In this document: positions 1-9,193 of the stretch, in pieces
Layout: each line of letters starts with the position of its first letter
Numbering within the stretch: the stretch's first letter is position 1
Source: Halobacillus yeomjeoni
GTDB taxonomy: Bacteria; Bacillota; Bacilli; Bacillales; Halobacillaceae
Assembly: GCF_020171525.1 (NCBI RefSeq)
Contig: NZ_JAIVAI010000001.1
Coordinates: forward strand, 248,001-312,000
Reading direction: 5' to 3'
Length of the DNA stretch: 64,000 nucleotides
Position numbers and translations under genes: made by a program
Notes under the pieces: model-generated
Database searches by the model: none
Told to the model about the DNA's origin: nothing
The model's input: only the letters and a program-made list of their open reading frames with translations

Positions 1-213
1 GACATTCTATATTAGAGAGGCACCTCCTACGGCTGAAAGAGGCGCTATAGACACTGTTGTTGAAAGCTATTCCAGAGTGCGGCTAATCCCCGCCGGTGTC
101 ACGCTTCGTTATCAGCGTTTGAGGTGATAGATGTTACGACGTCTATAATCAGGGTGGTACCGCGGATTATTAAGCTCCCGTCCCTGCCATTGGGCAGAGA
201 TGGGAGCTTTTTT
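1..213 (+). promoter_or_regulatory. T-box leader of alaS (5' end cut by window)
   Basis: Alanine-responsive T-box riboswitch directly upstream of alaS. The conserved T-box sequence AGGGTGGTACCGCG lies at 151-164. It is followed by an intrinsic terminator with arms at about 172-188 and 192-208 and a T-run to 213. T-box leaders read uncharged tRNA: binding of the tRNA acceptor end to the T-box favours the antiterminator. The promoter and part of stem I lie before position 1, so I did not assign the specifier codon. Confidence 0.93.
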
Positions 214-263
214 CGTTTGTATAGACAAAACCATTCTTTTAAAAAATAAAGGAGGCATATGGG

Positions 264-2900
264 ATGAAAACATTAACTTCAGCGGATGTTCGACAAATGT
301 TTTTAGATTTTTTCAAGGAGAAAGGGCATAGCGTCGAACCTAGTGCATCATTAGTCCCTCATGAGGACCCTACATTATTGTGGATCAACAGCGGAGTCGC
401 TACATTAAAGAAATATTTTGATGGCCGGGTGACACCTGAAAACCCAAGAATCGTCAATGCTCAAAAATCAATTCGTACCAATGACATTGAAAATGTAGGA
501 TTCACTGCAAGGCACCATACATTCTTTGAAATGCTGGGGAATTTCTCTATCGGTGATTATTTCAAAGAGGAAGCGATGGAATGGGCGTGGGAATTTTTAA
601 CGAGTGATAAATGGATCGGGTTCGATCCGGAGAAATTAGCGGTGACCGTCCATCCAGAAGATGATGAAGCCTATGCAATCTGGAGAGACATAGTAGGACT
701 GGATGAGGAGCGGATCATCCGTATTGAAGAAAACTTCTGGGATATTGGAGAAGGCCCAAGTGGTCCTAACACAGAAATTTTCTATGACCGTGGAGAGAAA
801 TACGGGAATGATCCACAAGATCCGGAACTCTACCCAGGTGGGGAAAATGAGCGTTACTTAGAAATCTGGAACCTTGTATTCTCCCAGTTCAACCACAATC
901 CAGATGATACTTACACTCCTTTACCTAAGAAAAACATCGATACAGGAATGGGTCTTGAGCGAATCGTTTGTGTCATTCAAGGGACAGAAACAAACTTCGA
1001 AACTGATTTATTCAAGCCGATCATAGAAGCTACAGAAAAAATGGCGGACTGCAAATATGGTGAAAAACAAAACCAGGATGCTTCCTTCAAAGTCATTGCT
1101 GATCACATGAGAACGGTGACTTTCGCAGTCAGTGACGGTGCCCTGCCTTCCAATGAAGGTCGTGGATATGTACTTCGCCGTTTACTTCGTCGTGCAGTCC
1201 GATTTGCTAAACAAATTGGTATCGAAAAGCCATTCATGTATCAGTTGGTTCCTGAAGTATCCAATATCATGGTCGACTTCTATCCAGAAGTGAAAGAAAA
1301 AGAAGCATTCATTCAAAATGTCATCAAGACAGAAGAAGAACGTTTCCATCAAACATTGAATGAAGGCTTGCAGATTCTTTCTGCGATTATGAAAGAGGAA
1401 ACGGAGAAAGGAAGCAACATTTTCCCGGGCACCGAGGTGTTCCGACTTTATGACACTTATGGCTTCCCTAAAGAATTAACAGAAGAGTATGTGGCAGAAG
1501 CAGGTTTCACAATTGATGAAGACGGCTTCAAATTCGAAATGGAGAAACAAAGAGAACGTGCCCGTAATGCTCGTCAGAAAACAGATTCTATGCAAATTCA
1601 GGAAGGTGTGCTCGGGGATGTACACGTCGAAAGTGATTTCATCGGCTACGATAAGATGTCACACGAATCTGAAATTGTCGAGATGATCAAGGGGAAAGAT
1701 TTCAGTGAGCATGCTGAAGCGGGAGATACGGTTTACGTATTTCTGAAAGAAACTCCTTTCTACGCTGAAAGCGGCGGCCAGATCGCTGATAAAGGGACGT
1801 TGAAAAACAATCACGTAACTCTTGAAGTGACGAACGTCCAAAAAGCGCCGAACGGCCAGCATATGCATGAAGCGGTTGTTCAAAGTGGATCCGTAAACAA
1901 AGGAGATTCTGTAACGGCAGAAGTCGATCAGCACACTCGTTCATTCATTGTGAAAAATCACACGGCTACTCACCTGCTGCACCAGGCATTAAAAGATGTA
2001 TTGGGTGACCATGTCAATCAGGCTGGGTCATTAGTGACACCTGACCGCTTACGCTTCGATTTCTCTCATTTCGGTTCAGTATCGAATGAAGAAATAGAAA
2101 AAATCGAATCACTCGTCAACGAAAAAGTGTGGCAGTCGATTCCTGTAGCTGTTGAATACAACTCTATACAAGAAGCGAAAGAAAAAGGTGCAATGGCACT
2201 CTTTGGGGAAAAATACGGAGACACAGTCCGCGTTGTTCAAGTAGGAGACTACAGTTTAGAACTTTGTGGAGGATGTCACGTCCAAAACACGGCTGAAATC
2301 GGTTTGTTCAAAATTGTTTCCGAGTCTGGAATCGGCGCAGGCACAAGAAGAATTGAAGCTGTCACCGCCAAAGATGCTTACCTCTATATGAACAACAAAG
2401 AATTAATCTTGAAACAAGCAGGCGAGCTTTTGAAAACGAAAGCAGATCAAGTTCCTGAGCGTATTGAAGTCCTTCATAAAGAAATGAAAGAACTGCAGAA
2501 GGAAAACGAATCGCTTAGTGCGAAAATATCCAATATGGAAGCTTCCAGCATCTTAGATGAAGTGGAAGAAGTGGATGGCGTGAATGTTTTAGCTAAGCAA
2601 GTGGATGTTAAAGATATGAATGCCCTCCGTTCCATGATTGATGATCTGAAACAAAAAATCGAATCCGGAATTATTTTACTGGCCGCACCAAATGGCGATA
2701 AAGTTCAACTCATCGCAGGTGTCTCCAAAGACTTAGTCGAACAAGGCTACCATGCAGGTCATTTGATTAAAGAAGCAGCTACCCGTTGTGGCGGCGGTGG
2801 CGGCGGCCGTCCCGACATGGCGCAAGCTGGAGGAAAAGATGCTTCGAAAATTCCTGAAGCTCTAGAGTATGCAAAACAATATGCAAGTCAAAACGCTTAG
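264..2900 (+). CDS. alaS: Alanyl-tRNA synthetase
   Basis: Cytoplasmic class II synthetase that charges tRNA-Ala, 878 residues, normal length for the family. The N-terminal catalytic domain begins with the usual block around [13 protein letters not shown]. The editing domain carries the zinc-site motif HTATHLLH near residue 570 and CGGCH near residue 670. The C-terminal part has a coiled-coil stretch and a glycine-rich [15 protein letters not shown] segment in the C-Ala/DHHA1 domain. AAAGGAGG at 248-255 places the ATG at 264; the ATG at 259 is out of frame. Expression should respond to Ala-tRNA charging through the upstream T-box. Confidence 0.98.
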   Translation: MKTLTSADVRQMFLDFFKEKGHSVEPSASLVPHEDPTLLWINSGVATLKKYFDGRVTPENPRIVNAQKSIRTNDIENVGFTARHHTFFEMLGNFSIGDYFKEEAMEWAWEFLTSDKWIGFDPEKLAVTVHPEDDEAYAIWRDIVGLDEERIIRIEENFWDIGEGPSGPNTEIFYDRGEKYGNDPQDPELYPGGENERYLEIWNLVFSQFNHNPDDTYTPLPKKNIDTGMGLERIVCVIQGTETNFETDLFKPIIEATEKMADCKYGEKQNQDASFKVIADHMRTVTFAVSDGALPSNEGRGYVLRRLLRRAVRFAKQIGIEKPFMYQLVPEVSNIMVDFYPEVKEKEAFIQNVIKTEEERFHQTLNEGLQILSAIMKEETEKGSNIFPGTEVFRLYDTYGFPKELTEEYVAEAGFTIDEDGFKFEMEKQRERARNARQKTDSMQIQEGVLGDVHVESDFIGYDKMSHESEIVEMIKGKDFSEHAEAGDTVYVFLKETPFYAESGGQIADKGTLKNNHVTLEVTNVQKAPNGQHMHEAVVQSGSVNKGDSVTAEVDQHTRSFIVKNHTATHLLHQALKDVLGDHVNQAGSLVTPDRLRFDFSHFGSVSNEEIEKIESLVNEKVWQSIPVAVEYNSIQEAKEKGAMALFGEKYGDTVRVVQVGDYSLELCGGCHVQNTAEIGLFKIVSESGIGAGTRRIEAVTAKDAYLYMNNKELILKQAGELLKTKADQVPERIEVLHKEMKELQKENESLSAKISNMEASSILDEVEEVDGVNVLAKQVDVKDMNALRSMIDDLKQKIESGIILLAAPNGDKVQLIAGVSKDLVEQGYHAGHLIKEAATRCGGGGGGRPDMAQAGGKDASKIPEALEYAKQYASQNA

Positions 2901-2930
2901 TTTTTCCTGAAGGAAAAATAGGTATATAAT
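2901..2930 (+). promoter_or_regulatory. Candidate promoter with palindrome upstream of ireB
   Basis: A perfect 8-2-8 palindrome, TTTTTCCT-GA-AGGAAAAA, occupies 2901-2918 immediately after the alaS stop. It is followed by a consensus TATAAT at 2925-2930, 33 bp before the ireB ATG. The -35 would fall inside the palindrome (TTTTCC, weak). The palindrome could be an operator or a remnant of an alaS terminator. The -10 match is good; the rest is inference. Confidence 0.35.
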
Positions 2931-2963
2931 GGAGTAAAGACTAAATTCCGCGAGGTGACTGAA

Positions 2964-3236
2964 ATGAGTTCAATGGATAAAACAATGAGATTCAATTTCT
3001 CAGAAGAACCGTTTGATCAAGATGTCCGCTCTGTATTGCTTTCTGTACACGGAGCTCTTCAAGAAAAAGGGTATAACCCAATCAATCAAATTGTAGGCTA
3101 TTTATTATCCGGTGACCCGGCCTATGTCCCTCGTCACCAAGATGCTAGAAATTTGATCAGAAAAATTGAAAGAGATGAATTGATCGAGGAGTTAGTCAAA
3201 TTCTATATTGAAAAGAATAAAGAGGATGTTGAATGA
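2964..3236 (+). CDS. yrzL: IreB/YrzL family regulatory phosphoprotein (DUF965)
   Basis: Small cytoplasmic protein of 90 residues in the IreB/DUF965 family. In Enterococcus IreB is a substrate of a PASTA-type Ser/Thr kinase and affects cephalosporin resistance. The family signature is visible: DKTMRFNF near the N-terminus (the region of the phosphorylated threonine in IreB), then a compact domain with [17 protein letters not shown]. The ATG at 2964 is preferred over the GTG at 2955 because the GTG sits inside the Shine-Dalgarno GAGGTG. It overlaps ruvX by ATGA, so the two are translationally coupled. Same order as B. subtilis yrzL-yrrK-yrzB. Confidence 0.93.
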   Translation: MSSMDKTMRFNFSEEPFDQDVRSVLLSVHGALQEKGYNPINQIVGYLLSGDPAYVPRHQDARNLIRKIERDELIEELVKFYIEKNKEDVE

Positions 3237-3649
3237 AAAAAATAGGTTTGGATGTGGGCGAAAAAACGATAGGCATCGCAATATCCGATGCCCTTGGCTG
3301 GACTGCGCAAGGTTTGACAACGTTATGCTGGGATGAAAATGACTATGAGTCAGCCAGAGAGCGGTTGAAAGAAATCATAGAAGAACACAGCATAACCGAA
3401 GCTGTGGTCGGATTTCCAAAAAACATGAACGGAACTGTCGGACCAAGAGGAGAAGCCAGCCAGGTTTTCGCCAACTGGATGGAAGAAGAAATGAATGTAA
3501 AAGCTCATCTGTGGGATGAGCGTTTGACGACTATGGCTGCTGAACGTGTTTTACTGGATGCGGATGTCAGCCGGAAGAAAAGGAAAAAAGTCATTGATAA
3601 GATGGCTGCCGTCATGATTTTACAAAGTTATCTTGATGCAAATCAATAA
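3233..3649 (+). CDS. ruvX: Putative pre-16S rRNA nuclease / Holliday-junction resolvase-like YqgF
   Basis: RNase H-fold nuclease of 138 residues, YqgF/RuvX family, implicated in 16S rRNA 5'-end maturation in E. coli and annotated historically as a Holliday-junction resolvase. The first catalytic Asp is in [12 protein letters not shown] at the N-terminus. Further family motifs are [10 protein letters not shown] and LWDERLTT. Its start codon overlaps the ireB stop (ATGA at 3233-3236). It is the second gene of the ireB-ruvX-yrzB cluster. Confidence 0.95.
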   Translation: MKKIGLDVGEKTIGIAISDALGWTAQGLTTLCWDENDYESARERLKEIIEEHSITEAVVGFPKNMNGTVGPRGEASQVFANWMEEEMNVKAHLWDERLTTMAAERVLLDADVSRKKRKKVIDKMAAVMILQSYLDANQ

Positions 3650-3664
3650 AGGAGGAAGTCTCTC

Positions 3665-3949
3665 ATGGCACTAGAAAAAGAAGAACGGATTATTATCCCT
3701 GATGAAAACGGGGAAGAGCATTTATTTGAAGTATTGTTCACCTTTGACGTTGAACAAACGGGTCATTCGTATATAGCTGTCATCCCAGCGGAACAAAAAG
3801 AAGGGGATGAAGTGGAAGTATTCGCTTTCCGTTACGAAGAAAAAGGCAACGAGGAAGACGACCTAGCCCTGTTCCAAATTGAATCTGATGATGAGTGGGA
3901 AATGGTTGAAGAAATGCTGAATACTCTTACAGATGAGGATTTGACTTAA
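3665..3949 (+). CDS. yrzB: DUF1292 family protein (YrzB-like)
   Basis: Very acidic cytoplasmic protein of 94 residues, DUF1292 family, function unknown. It begins MALEKEERIIIPDENGEEHLF and has the typical beta-rich core with a glutamate/aspartate-rich C-terminus. AAAGGAGG at 3648-3655, overlapping the ruvX stop, precedes the ATG by nine bases. It follows ruvX by 15 bp and is the last gene before a terminator. Conserved position next to ruvX across Bacillaceae supports the call. Confidence 0.9.
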   Translation: MALEKEERIIIPDENGEEHLFEVLFTFDVEQTGHSYIAVIPAEQKEGDEVEVFAFRYEEKGNEEDDLALFQIESDDEWEMVEEMLNTLTDEDLT

Positions 3950-3957
3950 AAGGAATG

Positions 3958-3990
3958 AAAGCCTGTGGCAATGTGCCATAGGCTTTTCTA
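3958..3990 (+). terminator. Intrinsic terminator after yrzB
   Basis: Thirteen-base arms at 3958-3970 and 3974-3986 (AAAGCCTGTGGCA / TGCCATAGGCTTT, one G-T wobble) with a 3-nt loop, then TTCTATTT. Closes the alaS/ireB-ruvX-yrzB block. Confidence 0.85.
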
Positions 3991-4080
3991 TTTGGCAGGG
4001 ATAATATCACCTAATGGAAAAAGCTCCCTTAATATGTAGAAATATAGATGGATTTGTAGATAGACGAACGGTTTTTATAG

Positions 4081-4086
4081 TATAAT
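4081..4086 (+). promoter_or_regulatory. -10 box of mltG promoter
   Basis: TATAAT lies at 4081-4086, just 26 bp before the TTG start of mltG; the best -35 (TTGTAG at 4054-4059) is poorly spaced at 21 bp. The box overlaps an in-frame ATG at 4085, which argues that this ATG is not the translation start. Confidence 0.5.
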
Positions 4087-4111
4087 GTACCGGATGAAAG
4101 GAGGAAGTCCG

Positions 4112-5242
4112 TTGTCCGAATCAAATTTCAAAAACAATTATCGTGAACGTTTGAAAAAACGTACAGAAGAAGCAGGTACGGTTCGAAAAATAGTAGCTAT
4201 TATACTTACAGCCCTAATCCTAGTCCTTATCATCGGTGGACTTTCTGGGTACTTTTATATCAAGTCAGCGCTTGAACCCGTCGATCCAGGGGATGATTCT
4301 GCGAAGAACATCGAAATTCCTCTAGGCTCTTCTACATCGCAGATTGCATCGATTTTGGAACAGAATGAAATCATTAAAAACGATCTTGTATTCAGGTTCT
4401 ATACCAAGTTCAATAATGAATCAGGTTTCCAGGCAGGAAATTACCAATTTACCCAATCGATGACATTAGATGAAATCATTGAAAGTTTGAAGTCAGGTAA
4501 GTTAGTAAAAGCACCTGCGTTCAAAGTGACTGTGCCGGAAGGAAAAACTCTGGAGCAGATCGCAGAAATCTATGCTGAAGAAACCGAATTTACAAAAGAA
4601 GAATTCATGGAAAAAGTGAATGACAAAAAATATGTGAAGAAACTGATTGAAAAATATCCTGAACTGCTGAACGAGGAAGAAATTTTAGCAGAGGATGTAA
4701 GGTATCCGTTAGAAGGCTACTTGTTCGCTGCAACCTATTCATTTTATATTGATAATCCGTCTATTGAACAAATCGTTGACATGATGGTTAAGAAAACTGA
4801 TGAAGTTGTCCGTCCATACAAAGACGATTTATTGAAACAGAAAAACATCGAAACGGTTCATGATGCAGTTACTATGGCTTCGCTGCTGGAAAATGAAGCA
4901 CGTACGAAGGAAGACCGAAAGAAAATTGCCCGTGTCTTCTATAACCGATTCGAAGAGGGAATGCCATTGCAGACAGATCCAACTGTCCTTTATGCGCTGG
5001 GCAAACATAAAGAAAAGGTGTTATATAAAGACCTGGAAATTGAGTCTCCATACAACACCTATTATGTAGAGGGGCTGCCCGTCGGTCCAATATCGAACTT
5101 TAATAAAAATGCGCTCGTTGCCGCAGCTAATCCAGAAGAAGATGAAAACAACCTCTATTTCCTCGCTGATAGTGAAGGAAACATTTATTATGCTGAGACG
5201 TTGAAGGAACATAATAAATTGAAAGAAAAGCATATCGAATAA
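4112..5242 (+). CDS. mltG: Endolytic murein transglycosylase MltG (YceG family)
   Basis: Membrane-anchored lytic transglycosylase that cuts nascent peptidoglycan strands, 376 residues from the TTG at 4112. AAAGGAGG at 4097-4104 with a 7-nt spacer selects this TTG; the upstream ATG at 4085 overlaps the -10 box. A cytoplasmic basic N-terminus is followed by one membrane segment (about residues 20-45, ending LSGYFYIKSAL), then a LysM-like region and the YceG domain. The catalytic Glu lies in ASLLENEA near residue 260, followed by NRFEEGMPLQTDPTV. Equivalent to B. subtilis yrrL. Confidence 0.94.
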   Translation: MSESNFKNNYRERLKKRTEEAGTVRKIVAIILTALILVLIIGGLSGYFYIKSALEPVDPGDDSAKNIEIPLGSSTSQIASILEQNEIIKNDLVFRFYTKFNNESGFQAGNYQFTQSMTLDEIIESLKSGKLVKAPAFKVTVPEGKTLEQIAEIYAEETEFTKEEFMEKVNDKKYVKKLIEKYPELLNEEEILAEDVRYPLEGYLFAATYSFYIDNPSIEQIVDMMVKKTDEVVRPYKDDLLKQKNIETVHDAVTMASLLENEARTKEDRKKIARVFYNRFEEGMPLQTDPTVLYALGKHKEKVLYKDLEIESPYNTYYVEGLPVGPISNFNKNALVAAANPEEDENNLYFLADSEGNIYYAETLKEHNKLKEKHIE

Positions 5243-5254
5243 AATGATTTTTTT

Positions 5255-5294
5255 GAAGGAATGAATGAGAAAGCTCGCATTCCTTCTTTTTTTT
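5255..5294 (+). terminator. Intrinsic terminator after mltG
   Basis: Arms GAAGGAATG (5255-5263) and CATTCCTTC (5278-5286), followed by eight T residues. Confidence 0.85.
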
Positions 5295-5353
5295 ATGTTA
5301 AAATATTAGGGTTGTAAAGACTATGTAAATTATGTGTGAAGGGATGAAGCGTG

Positions 5354-5983
5354 ATGAAGCAAGAGCACTACTTAGATTCATTGCGACCAGAGACATCCGA
5401 AAAAGTGAAGGAAATGGAAGTCTATGCAAAAGAATATAATGTTCCGATCATGGAACCGCTGGGAATAGATTTTTTAATGCAGCTTGTCCGGATGCACAGT
5501 CCAAAAAAAATTCTAGAAATAGGAGCAGCCATCGGATACTCGGCCATACGGATGGCGGAAGCTGATTCAGACAGTCAAATCGTAACAGTTGAAAGAGACT
5601 CAGCCCGTTATGAGGAAGCTTGCAAGAACATCGGAGAGTTTCAGCTCGAGCAACGTGTGAAAATTCTTCATGGAGATGCTCTTGAACTTCGTGAAAAGAT
5701 TGCTGAAGATGGACCGTACGATATGCTCTTTATTGATGCTGCCAAAGGCAAGTACGAGGAGTTTTTCAACCTTTATGCTCCTTTACTTACGGAAAAAGGC
5801 GCAATCATATCAGACAACGTATTATTTAAGGGCTATGTAGCAGACGATGAGCATGCTACAAAGCGCATGGCTAAAATCGCCGGGAAAATCCGCACGTTCA
5901 ATGAATGGCTTGCGAACCACCCGGATTATCACACAACCATCGTGCCAATAGGAGATGGTATAGCCATCACTGTGAAAAAATAA
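5354..5983 (+). CDS. trmR: tRNA 5-hydroxyuridine methyltransferase (YrrM/TrmR)
   Basis: SAM-dependent O-methyltransferase of the class I fold, 209 residues. The B. subtilis orthologue TrmR methylates 5-hydroxyuridine at the tRNA wobble position to mo5U. SAM-binding motif I is ILEIGAAIGYSAI, with VTVERD (acidic end of beta 2) and DMLFIDAAKGKYEEF (metal-site Asp) downstream. GTG at 5351 and ATG at 5354 are adjacent possible starts; AAGGGATG at 5339-5346 suits either. In B. subtilis yrrN and yrrO follow; here udk follows directly. Confidence 0.9.
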   Translation: MKQEHYLDSLRPETSEKVKEMEVYAKEYNVPIMEPLGIDFLMQLVRMHSPKKILEIGAAIGYSAIRMAEADSDSQIVTVERDSARYEEACKNIGEFQLEQRVKILHGDALELREKIAEDGPYDMLFIDAAKGKYEEFFNLYAPLLTEKGAIISDNVLFKGYVADDEHATKRMAKIAGKIRTFNEWLANHPDYHTTIVPIGDGIAITVKK

Positions 5984-6037
5984 AAGTTGTGCTTACGAAA
6001 ATAGAACATGTATGGGATGAAAGGAGTACCCACAAAA

Positions 6038-6682
6038 ATGAAAGATAAACCAGTAGTAATCGGCGTAGCCGGAGGAACAGGATCAGGTAAGACGAGTGTC
6101 ACACGCTCAATCATGCAGCGCTTCTCTGATAAAACAATTTTAATGTTGGAACAGGATTATTATTATAAAGATCAGAGCCATCTTCCTTTTGAAGAAAGAC
6201 TTCAAACCAATTACGATCATCCTTTAGCATTTGATAATGATCTTCTCATTGATCACTTGAATCAATTAATCGAACAGAAATCCGTTGAAAAACCAACATA
6301 TGATTATAAGATGCATACACGTTCTGAAGAAACTGTACACGTAGAGCCGAAAGAAGTCATCATTGTAGAAGGGATTCTGGTTCTTGAAGATGAGCGTCTG
6401 CGGGATATGATGGATATTAAAGTATTTGTAGATACAGATGCTGATGTCCGGATCATTCGTCGTATGATGAGAGATATCAATGAAAGAGGACGTACGCTTG
6501 ATTCAGTCATCGATCAATATATCAACGTCGTGAGACCTATGCATCTGCAATTCGTTGAGCCCACAAAGCGTTATTCGGACATCATTATCCCAGAAGGTGG
6601 TCAAAACCATGTGGCTATTGATTTAATGGCGTCCAAAATCCAAACTGTTCTGCACGAAAAAGGGCATACTTTCAGTAAATAA
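6038..6682 (+). CDS. udk: Uridine kinase
   Basis: Cytoplasmic pyrimidine salvage enzyme that phosphorylates uridine and cytidine, 214 residues. Walker A GGTGSGKT is at residues 12-19; the nucleoside-site motif EQDYYYKDQ and the PTYDYK and [12 protein letters not shown] segments follow as in the family. AAAGGAG at 6020-6026 supports the ATG at 6038; the in-frame ATG at 6008 precedes that site and is rejected. It lies upstream of greA, as in B. subtilis. Confidence 0.97.
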   Translation: MKDKPVVIGVAGGTGSGKTSVTRSIMQRFSDKTILMLEQDYYYKDQSHLPFEERLQTNYDHPLAFDNDLLIDHLNQLIEQKSVEKPTYDYKMHTRSEETVHVEPKEVIIVEGILVLEDERLRDMMDIKVFVDTDADVRIIRRMMRDINERGRTLDSVIDQYINVVRPMHLQFVEPTKRYSDIIIPEGGQNHVAIDLMASKIQTVLHEKGHTFSK

Positions 6683-6846
6683 ATAGTTGAAAAGCTGTCA
6701 AAAATCTGGCATAGTTTTCAATAGTAGTTCCAAAACCGTTTGTTCACGGGTGAATTTATCGGTTTGTATTTAGTGACCGTGCAGACGACCGCTCATTTTT
6801 ATAATTAATGACATTATACTTGTTGGATTAAAGGAGTGTAAGGATT
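6683..6846 (+). other. udk-greA spacer with weak hairpin
   Basis: A nested stem, CAAAACCG (6731-6738) with CGGTTTG (6760-6766) and an inner TTCAC/TGAA pair, lies mid-spacer and may be a weak udk terminator. AT-rich promoter-like bases (TATAAT near 6801, TTATACT near 6814) precede greA, but no clear -35 is visible. Confidence 0.3.
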
Positions 6847-7323
6847 ATGGCAGAAGAAAAAAGCTATTATATGACCGAAGAAGGGAAACAGAAGCTCGAG
6901 GAAGAACTGCATCAATTGAAAACAGAGCGTCGTAAGGAAGTTGTTGAACGCATCAAGATCGCTCGCGGATTCGGAGATCTATCCGAGAACTCTGAATACG
7001 ATGCAGCGAAAGATGAGCAAGCTTTTGTTGAAGCCCGAATCACACAGGTCGAAAACATGATTCGTAATGCTGTGATCATCGAAAATGACAATGACAACCC
7101 GAACATGGTATCCATGGGTAAATCTGTCACTTTCCAAGAACTCCCTGATGGAGATGAAGAAACGTACAAAATCGTCGGGAGTGCGGAAGCAGATCCGTTC
7201 GAAGGGAAAATTTCAAACGATTCACCAATGGCTCAAAGTCTGATTGGACATGAAGTCGGGGAAGAAGTAACAGTTGCTACCCCGGGTGGAGAAATTGAAG
7301 TTAAAATCATTACAGTTGAATAA
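6847..7323 (+). CDS. greA: Transcription elongation factor GreA
   Basis: Secondary-channel RNA polymerase factor that stimulates transcript cleavage in backtracked complexes, 158 residues, standard length. The N-terminal antiparallel coiled coil (about residues 5-75) contains the acidic tip motif [16 protein letters not shown]. The C-terminal FKBP-like domain contains [23 protein letters not shown] at 6831-6837 precedes the ATG. Confidence 0.97.
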   Translation: MAEEKSYYMTEEGKQKLEEELHQLKTERRKEVVERIKIARGFGDLSENSEYDAAKDEQAFVEARITQVENMIRNAVIIENDNDNPNMVSMGKSVTFQELPDGDEETYKIVGSAEADPFEGKISNDSPMAQSLIGHEVGEEVTVATPGGEIEVKIITVE

Positions 7324-7336
7324 CACGGTTGATTAG

Positions 7337-7366
7337 AAAAGGCAGGGGTGAGCCCCCTGCCTTTTT
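7337..7366 (+). terminator. Intrinsic terminator after greA
   Basis: Strong GC stem AAAAGGCAGGGG / CCCCTGCCTTTTT with a short loop and T-run. Confidence 0.92.
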
Positions 7367-7443
7367 GTACATAGATTGATGACATTTCCATTGCCTTTTA
7401 AACCCCCGTTCAAAAGGGGATTTATCCTCCCTATTGAATGCTG

Positions 7444-7449
7444 TATAAT
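7444..7449 (+). promoter_or_regulatory. -10 box upstream of yrrS
   Basis: TATAAT at 7444-7449, 27 bp before the ATG at 7477. The -35 region is weak (TTTATC at 7421-7426, spacer 17). Confidence 0.45.
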
Positions 7450-7476
7450 ATAGTACGAATAAAAGGAGGAGAAGCA

Positions 7477-8148
7477 ATGTCTAATGAAAATGAACGGTAT
7501 TCACGTTCCTCTCGCTTTGAAAAGAAAAGAAGAGGGACGAAGTTGATGAGTTGGCTGATAGGAGTCGGAAGTATCATGCTCATTGTGTTCATTTCTTTAA
7601 TGGTTTTCGGGGGAGAGGACCAACCAGGAAAAGCTGTAGAACCCGACGGTGAATCAAAGGTAGAAGAAAATACTACTGTAGATGATTCAGAAGACGAATC
7701 AGCTCAGGAAGACGTAGACCAAACAACGAATGATGAGAATAAATCAGGTAACGAATCAACAGATAAAAGTAATAATGATGAAGAAACCATGACTGTAGAA
7801 GAAAGCAGTGATGAAAACGTGATCCGTATCATCAAAAAAGACTGGGAGCCTGTCCCTACAGAACAAGAAATTCAAGGGCAGCACCAAATCAAGTATGATG
7901 ATGAAACACAAGACTGGGAAGAGATGCTTCAGGCAGTCACAAAAGCTACTGATTTAAGTAAAGAAGAGATGTACATTTGGCGAATCGGCAGAGGGAATCA
8001 ACCTCAACAAGCATTAGCTACGGTATCTGACAGCGACAAAACGAATCATTATCGCGTCACTTTGGAATGGGTCGATGGAGAAGGTTATCGCCCAGTTCAA
8101 GTAGAGGAAATGAAAGAAGTCGATCGTTATTGGGAAGAAGATGAATAA
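7477..8148 (+). CDS. yrrS: YrrS-like DUF1510 membrane-anchored protein
   Basis: Protein of 223 residues with a basic N-terminus (RFEKKRRGTK), one membrane segment (about residues 28-48), a long low-complexity Asp/Glu/Ser/Asn linker (about 50-115) and a C-terminal DUF1510-like domain ending near VDRYWEEDE. Topology and domain layout match B. subtilis YrrS, encoded next to greA and pbpI. Function unknown; an envelope role is inferred. GGAGGAG at 7464-7470 selects the ATG at 7477. Unlike B. subtilis, no penicillin-binding protein gene (pbpI) follows. The acidic linker fits a salt-adapted organism. Confidence 0.8.
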   Translation: MSNENERYSRSSRFEKKRRGTKLMSWLIGVGSIMLIVFISLMVFGGEDQPGKAVEPDGESKVEENTTVDDSEDESAQEDVDQTTNDENKSGNESTDKSNNDEETMTVEESSDENVIRIIKKDWEPVPTEQEIQGQHQIKYDDETQDWEEMLQAVTKATDLSKEEMYIWRIGRGNQPQQALATVSDSDKTNHYRVTLEWVDGEGYRPVQVEEMKEVDRYWEEDE

Positions 8149-8163
8149 GAGAGGAAGACGTAT

Positions 8164-8856
8164 ATGACCATTGGAATCATTGGAGCTATGGATGAAGAGA
8201 TAGAATTATTACAGAGCGAAATGAACATTACTGAAAGAAATGAAGTTGCAGGCAGTGAGTTTATTGAAGGAGAGCTTCACGGAAAACCGGTTGTTCTACT
8301 GAAATCAGGTATTGGAAAAGTAAATGCCGCGATGTCTACTACGATCCTGCATGAAAGATATGATATAGAAGCGGTCATCAACACAGGGTCTGCAGGAGGC
8401 TTTGCAAAGGATTTAGAGGTTGGAGATGTCGTCATCTCAAGTCTGGTTACACACCATGACGTAGATGTCACTGCGTTCAAATATGAATATGGACAGGTAC
8501 CTGGACTGCCGGCAATGTATGCAGCAGATGAAAAGCTCATTGAACAAGCGCTGGAATCTGTCAAAAAGACGAATGCGAAAGCCAAAAGAGGAATCATCGC
8601 TACAGGAGATTCTTTTATGCAAGAGGAGAAAAAAGTAGATTTTGTACGAGGTAAGTTTCCTGAGATGATAGCTGCAGAAATGGAAGCTGCGGCTATTGCC
8701 CAAGTGTGCTACAAATATGGCACTCCTTTTGTCGTCATTCGCGCATTATCTGATATAGCAGGCAAGGAATCTTCGGTTTCTTTTGAACAGTTCCTGCCAA
8801 AAGCAGCTGAGAATGCTGCGACAATGATCATGTCTATGGTAAGTTCCCTGAATTGA
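8164..8856 (+). CDS. mtnN: 5'-methylthioadenosine/S-adenosylhomocysteine nucleosidase
   Basis: Cytoplasmic nucleosidase that splits MTA and SAH to adenine and the thioribose or ribosylhomocysteine moiety; part of SAM recycling, and the step before LuxS. It has 230 residues, the usual size. Catalytic Glu12 is in GAMDEE, the substrate-contact Glu in AAEMEAAAIAQ, and the catalytic Asp in RALSDIAG. Follows yrrS by 15 bp with GAGAGGAAG as ribosome site. In B. subtilis mtnN is followed by mccA-mccB; here they are missing and a YrhC-like gene follows. Confidence 0.96.
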   Translation: MTIGIIGAMDEEIELLQSEMNITERNEVAGSEFIEGELHGKPVVLLKSGIGKVNAAMSTTILHERYDIEAVINTGSAGGFAKDLEVGDVVISSLVTHHDVDVTAFKYEYGQVPGLPAMYAADEKLIEQALESVKKTNAKAKRGIIATGDSFMQEEKKVDFVRGKFPEMIAAEMEAAAIAQVCYKYGTPFVVIRALSDIAGKESSVSFEQFLPKAAENAATMIMSMVSSLN

Positions 8857-8921
8857 TAACAATTACCATCTCCATCACACGAAAGTTATGTTAAAATAAT
8901 AGTCGTGCAGGAGGTGGAATC

Positions 8922-9155
8922 ATGCAGTCTACCGAATGGTTACAAAAAAAGATTGAAGATTACAAGAGATTCATTGCGACATTATTGATTCTTTCCAGTT
9001 ATTTATATATGGGAACATTGATCAGCATTTTTGAATACAAAAGCAATGACTACTATTACTTACTGCCATTGACTGTGTCATCGTTGTTGGCAGTCACGAT
9101 ATTCATGGTCAAGATTAATAAATGGCAGCGACAAATAGCAGCTGATGATCATTAA
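8922..9155 (+). CDS. yrhC: YrhC-like small membrane protein
   Basis: Protein of 77 residues with two predicted membrane helices (about residues 19-37 and 45-63) and charged ends. Length, topology and position after mtnN resemble B. subtilis YrhC, which closes the yrrT-mtnN-mccA-mccB operon; function unknown. GGAGGTGG at 8911-8918 precedes the ATG. The assignment rests partly on position. Confidence 0.7.
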   Translation: MQSTEWLQKKIEDYKRFIATLLILSSYLYMGTLISIFEYKSNDYYYLLPLTVSSLLAVTIFMVKINKWQRQIAADDH

Positions 9156-9156
9156 G

Positions 9157-9193
9157 ATAAGCCACTACGATTGATACGTAGTGGCTTTTTTTT
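9157..9193 (+). terminator. Terminator after yrhC, between convergent genes
   Basis: Perfect 11-bp stem AAGCCACTACG (9159-9169) / CGTAGTGGCTT (9177-9187), then TTTTTT. It overlaps the sigK 3' end; on the minus strand the tail is not T-rich, so it mainly serves the plus strand. Confidence 0.88.

Noticed and set aside
4085-4111. ATG start for mltG at 4085
   Set aside because: It overlaps the -10 box and precedes the ribosome site; TTG 4112 is correctly spaced.
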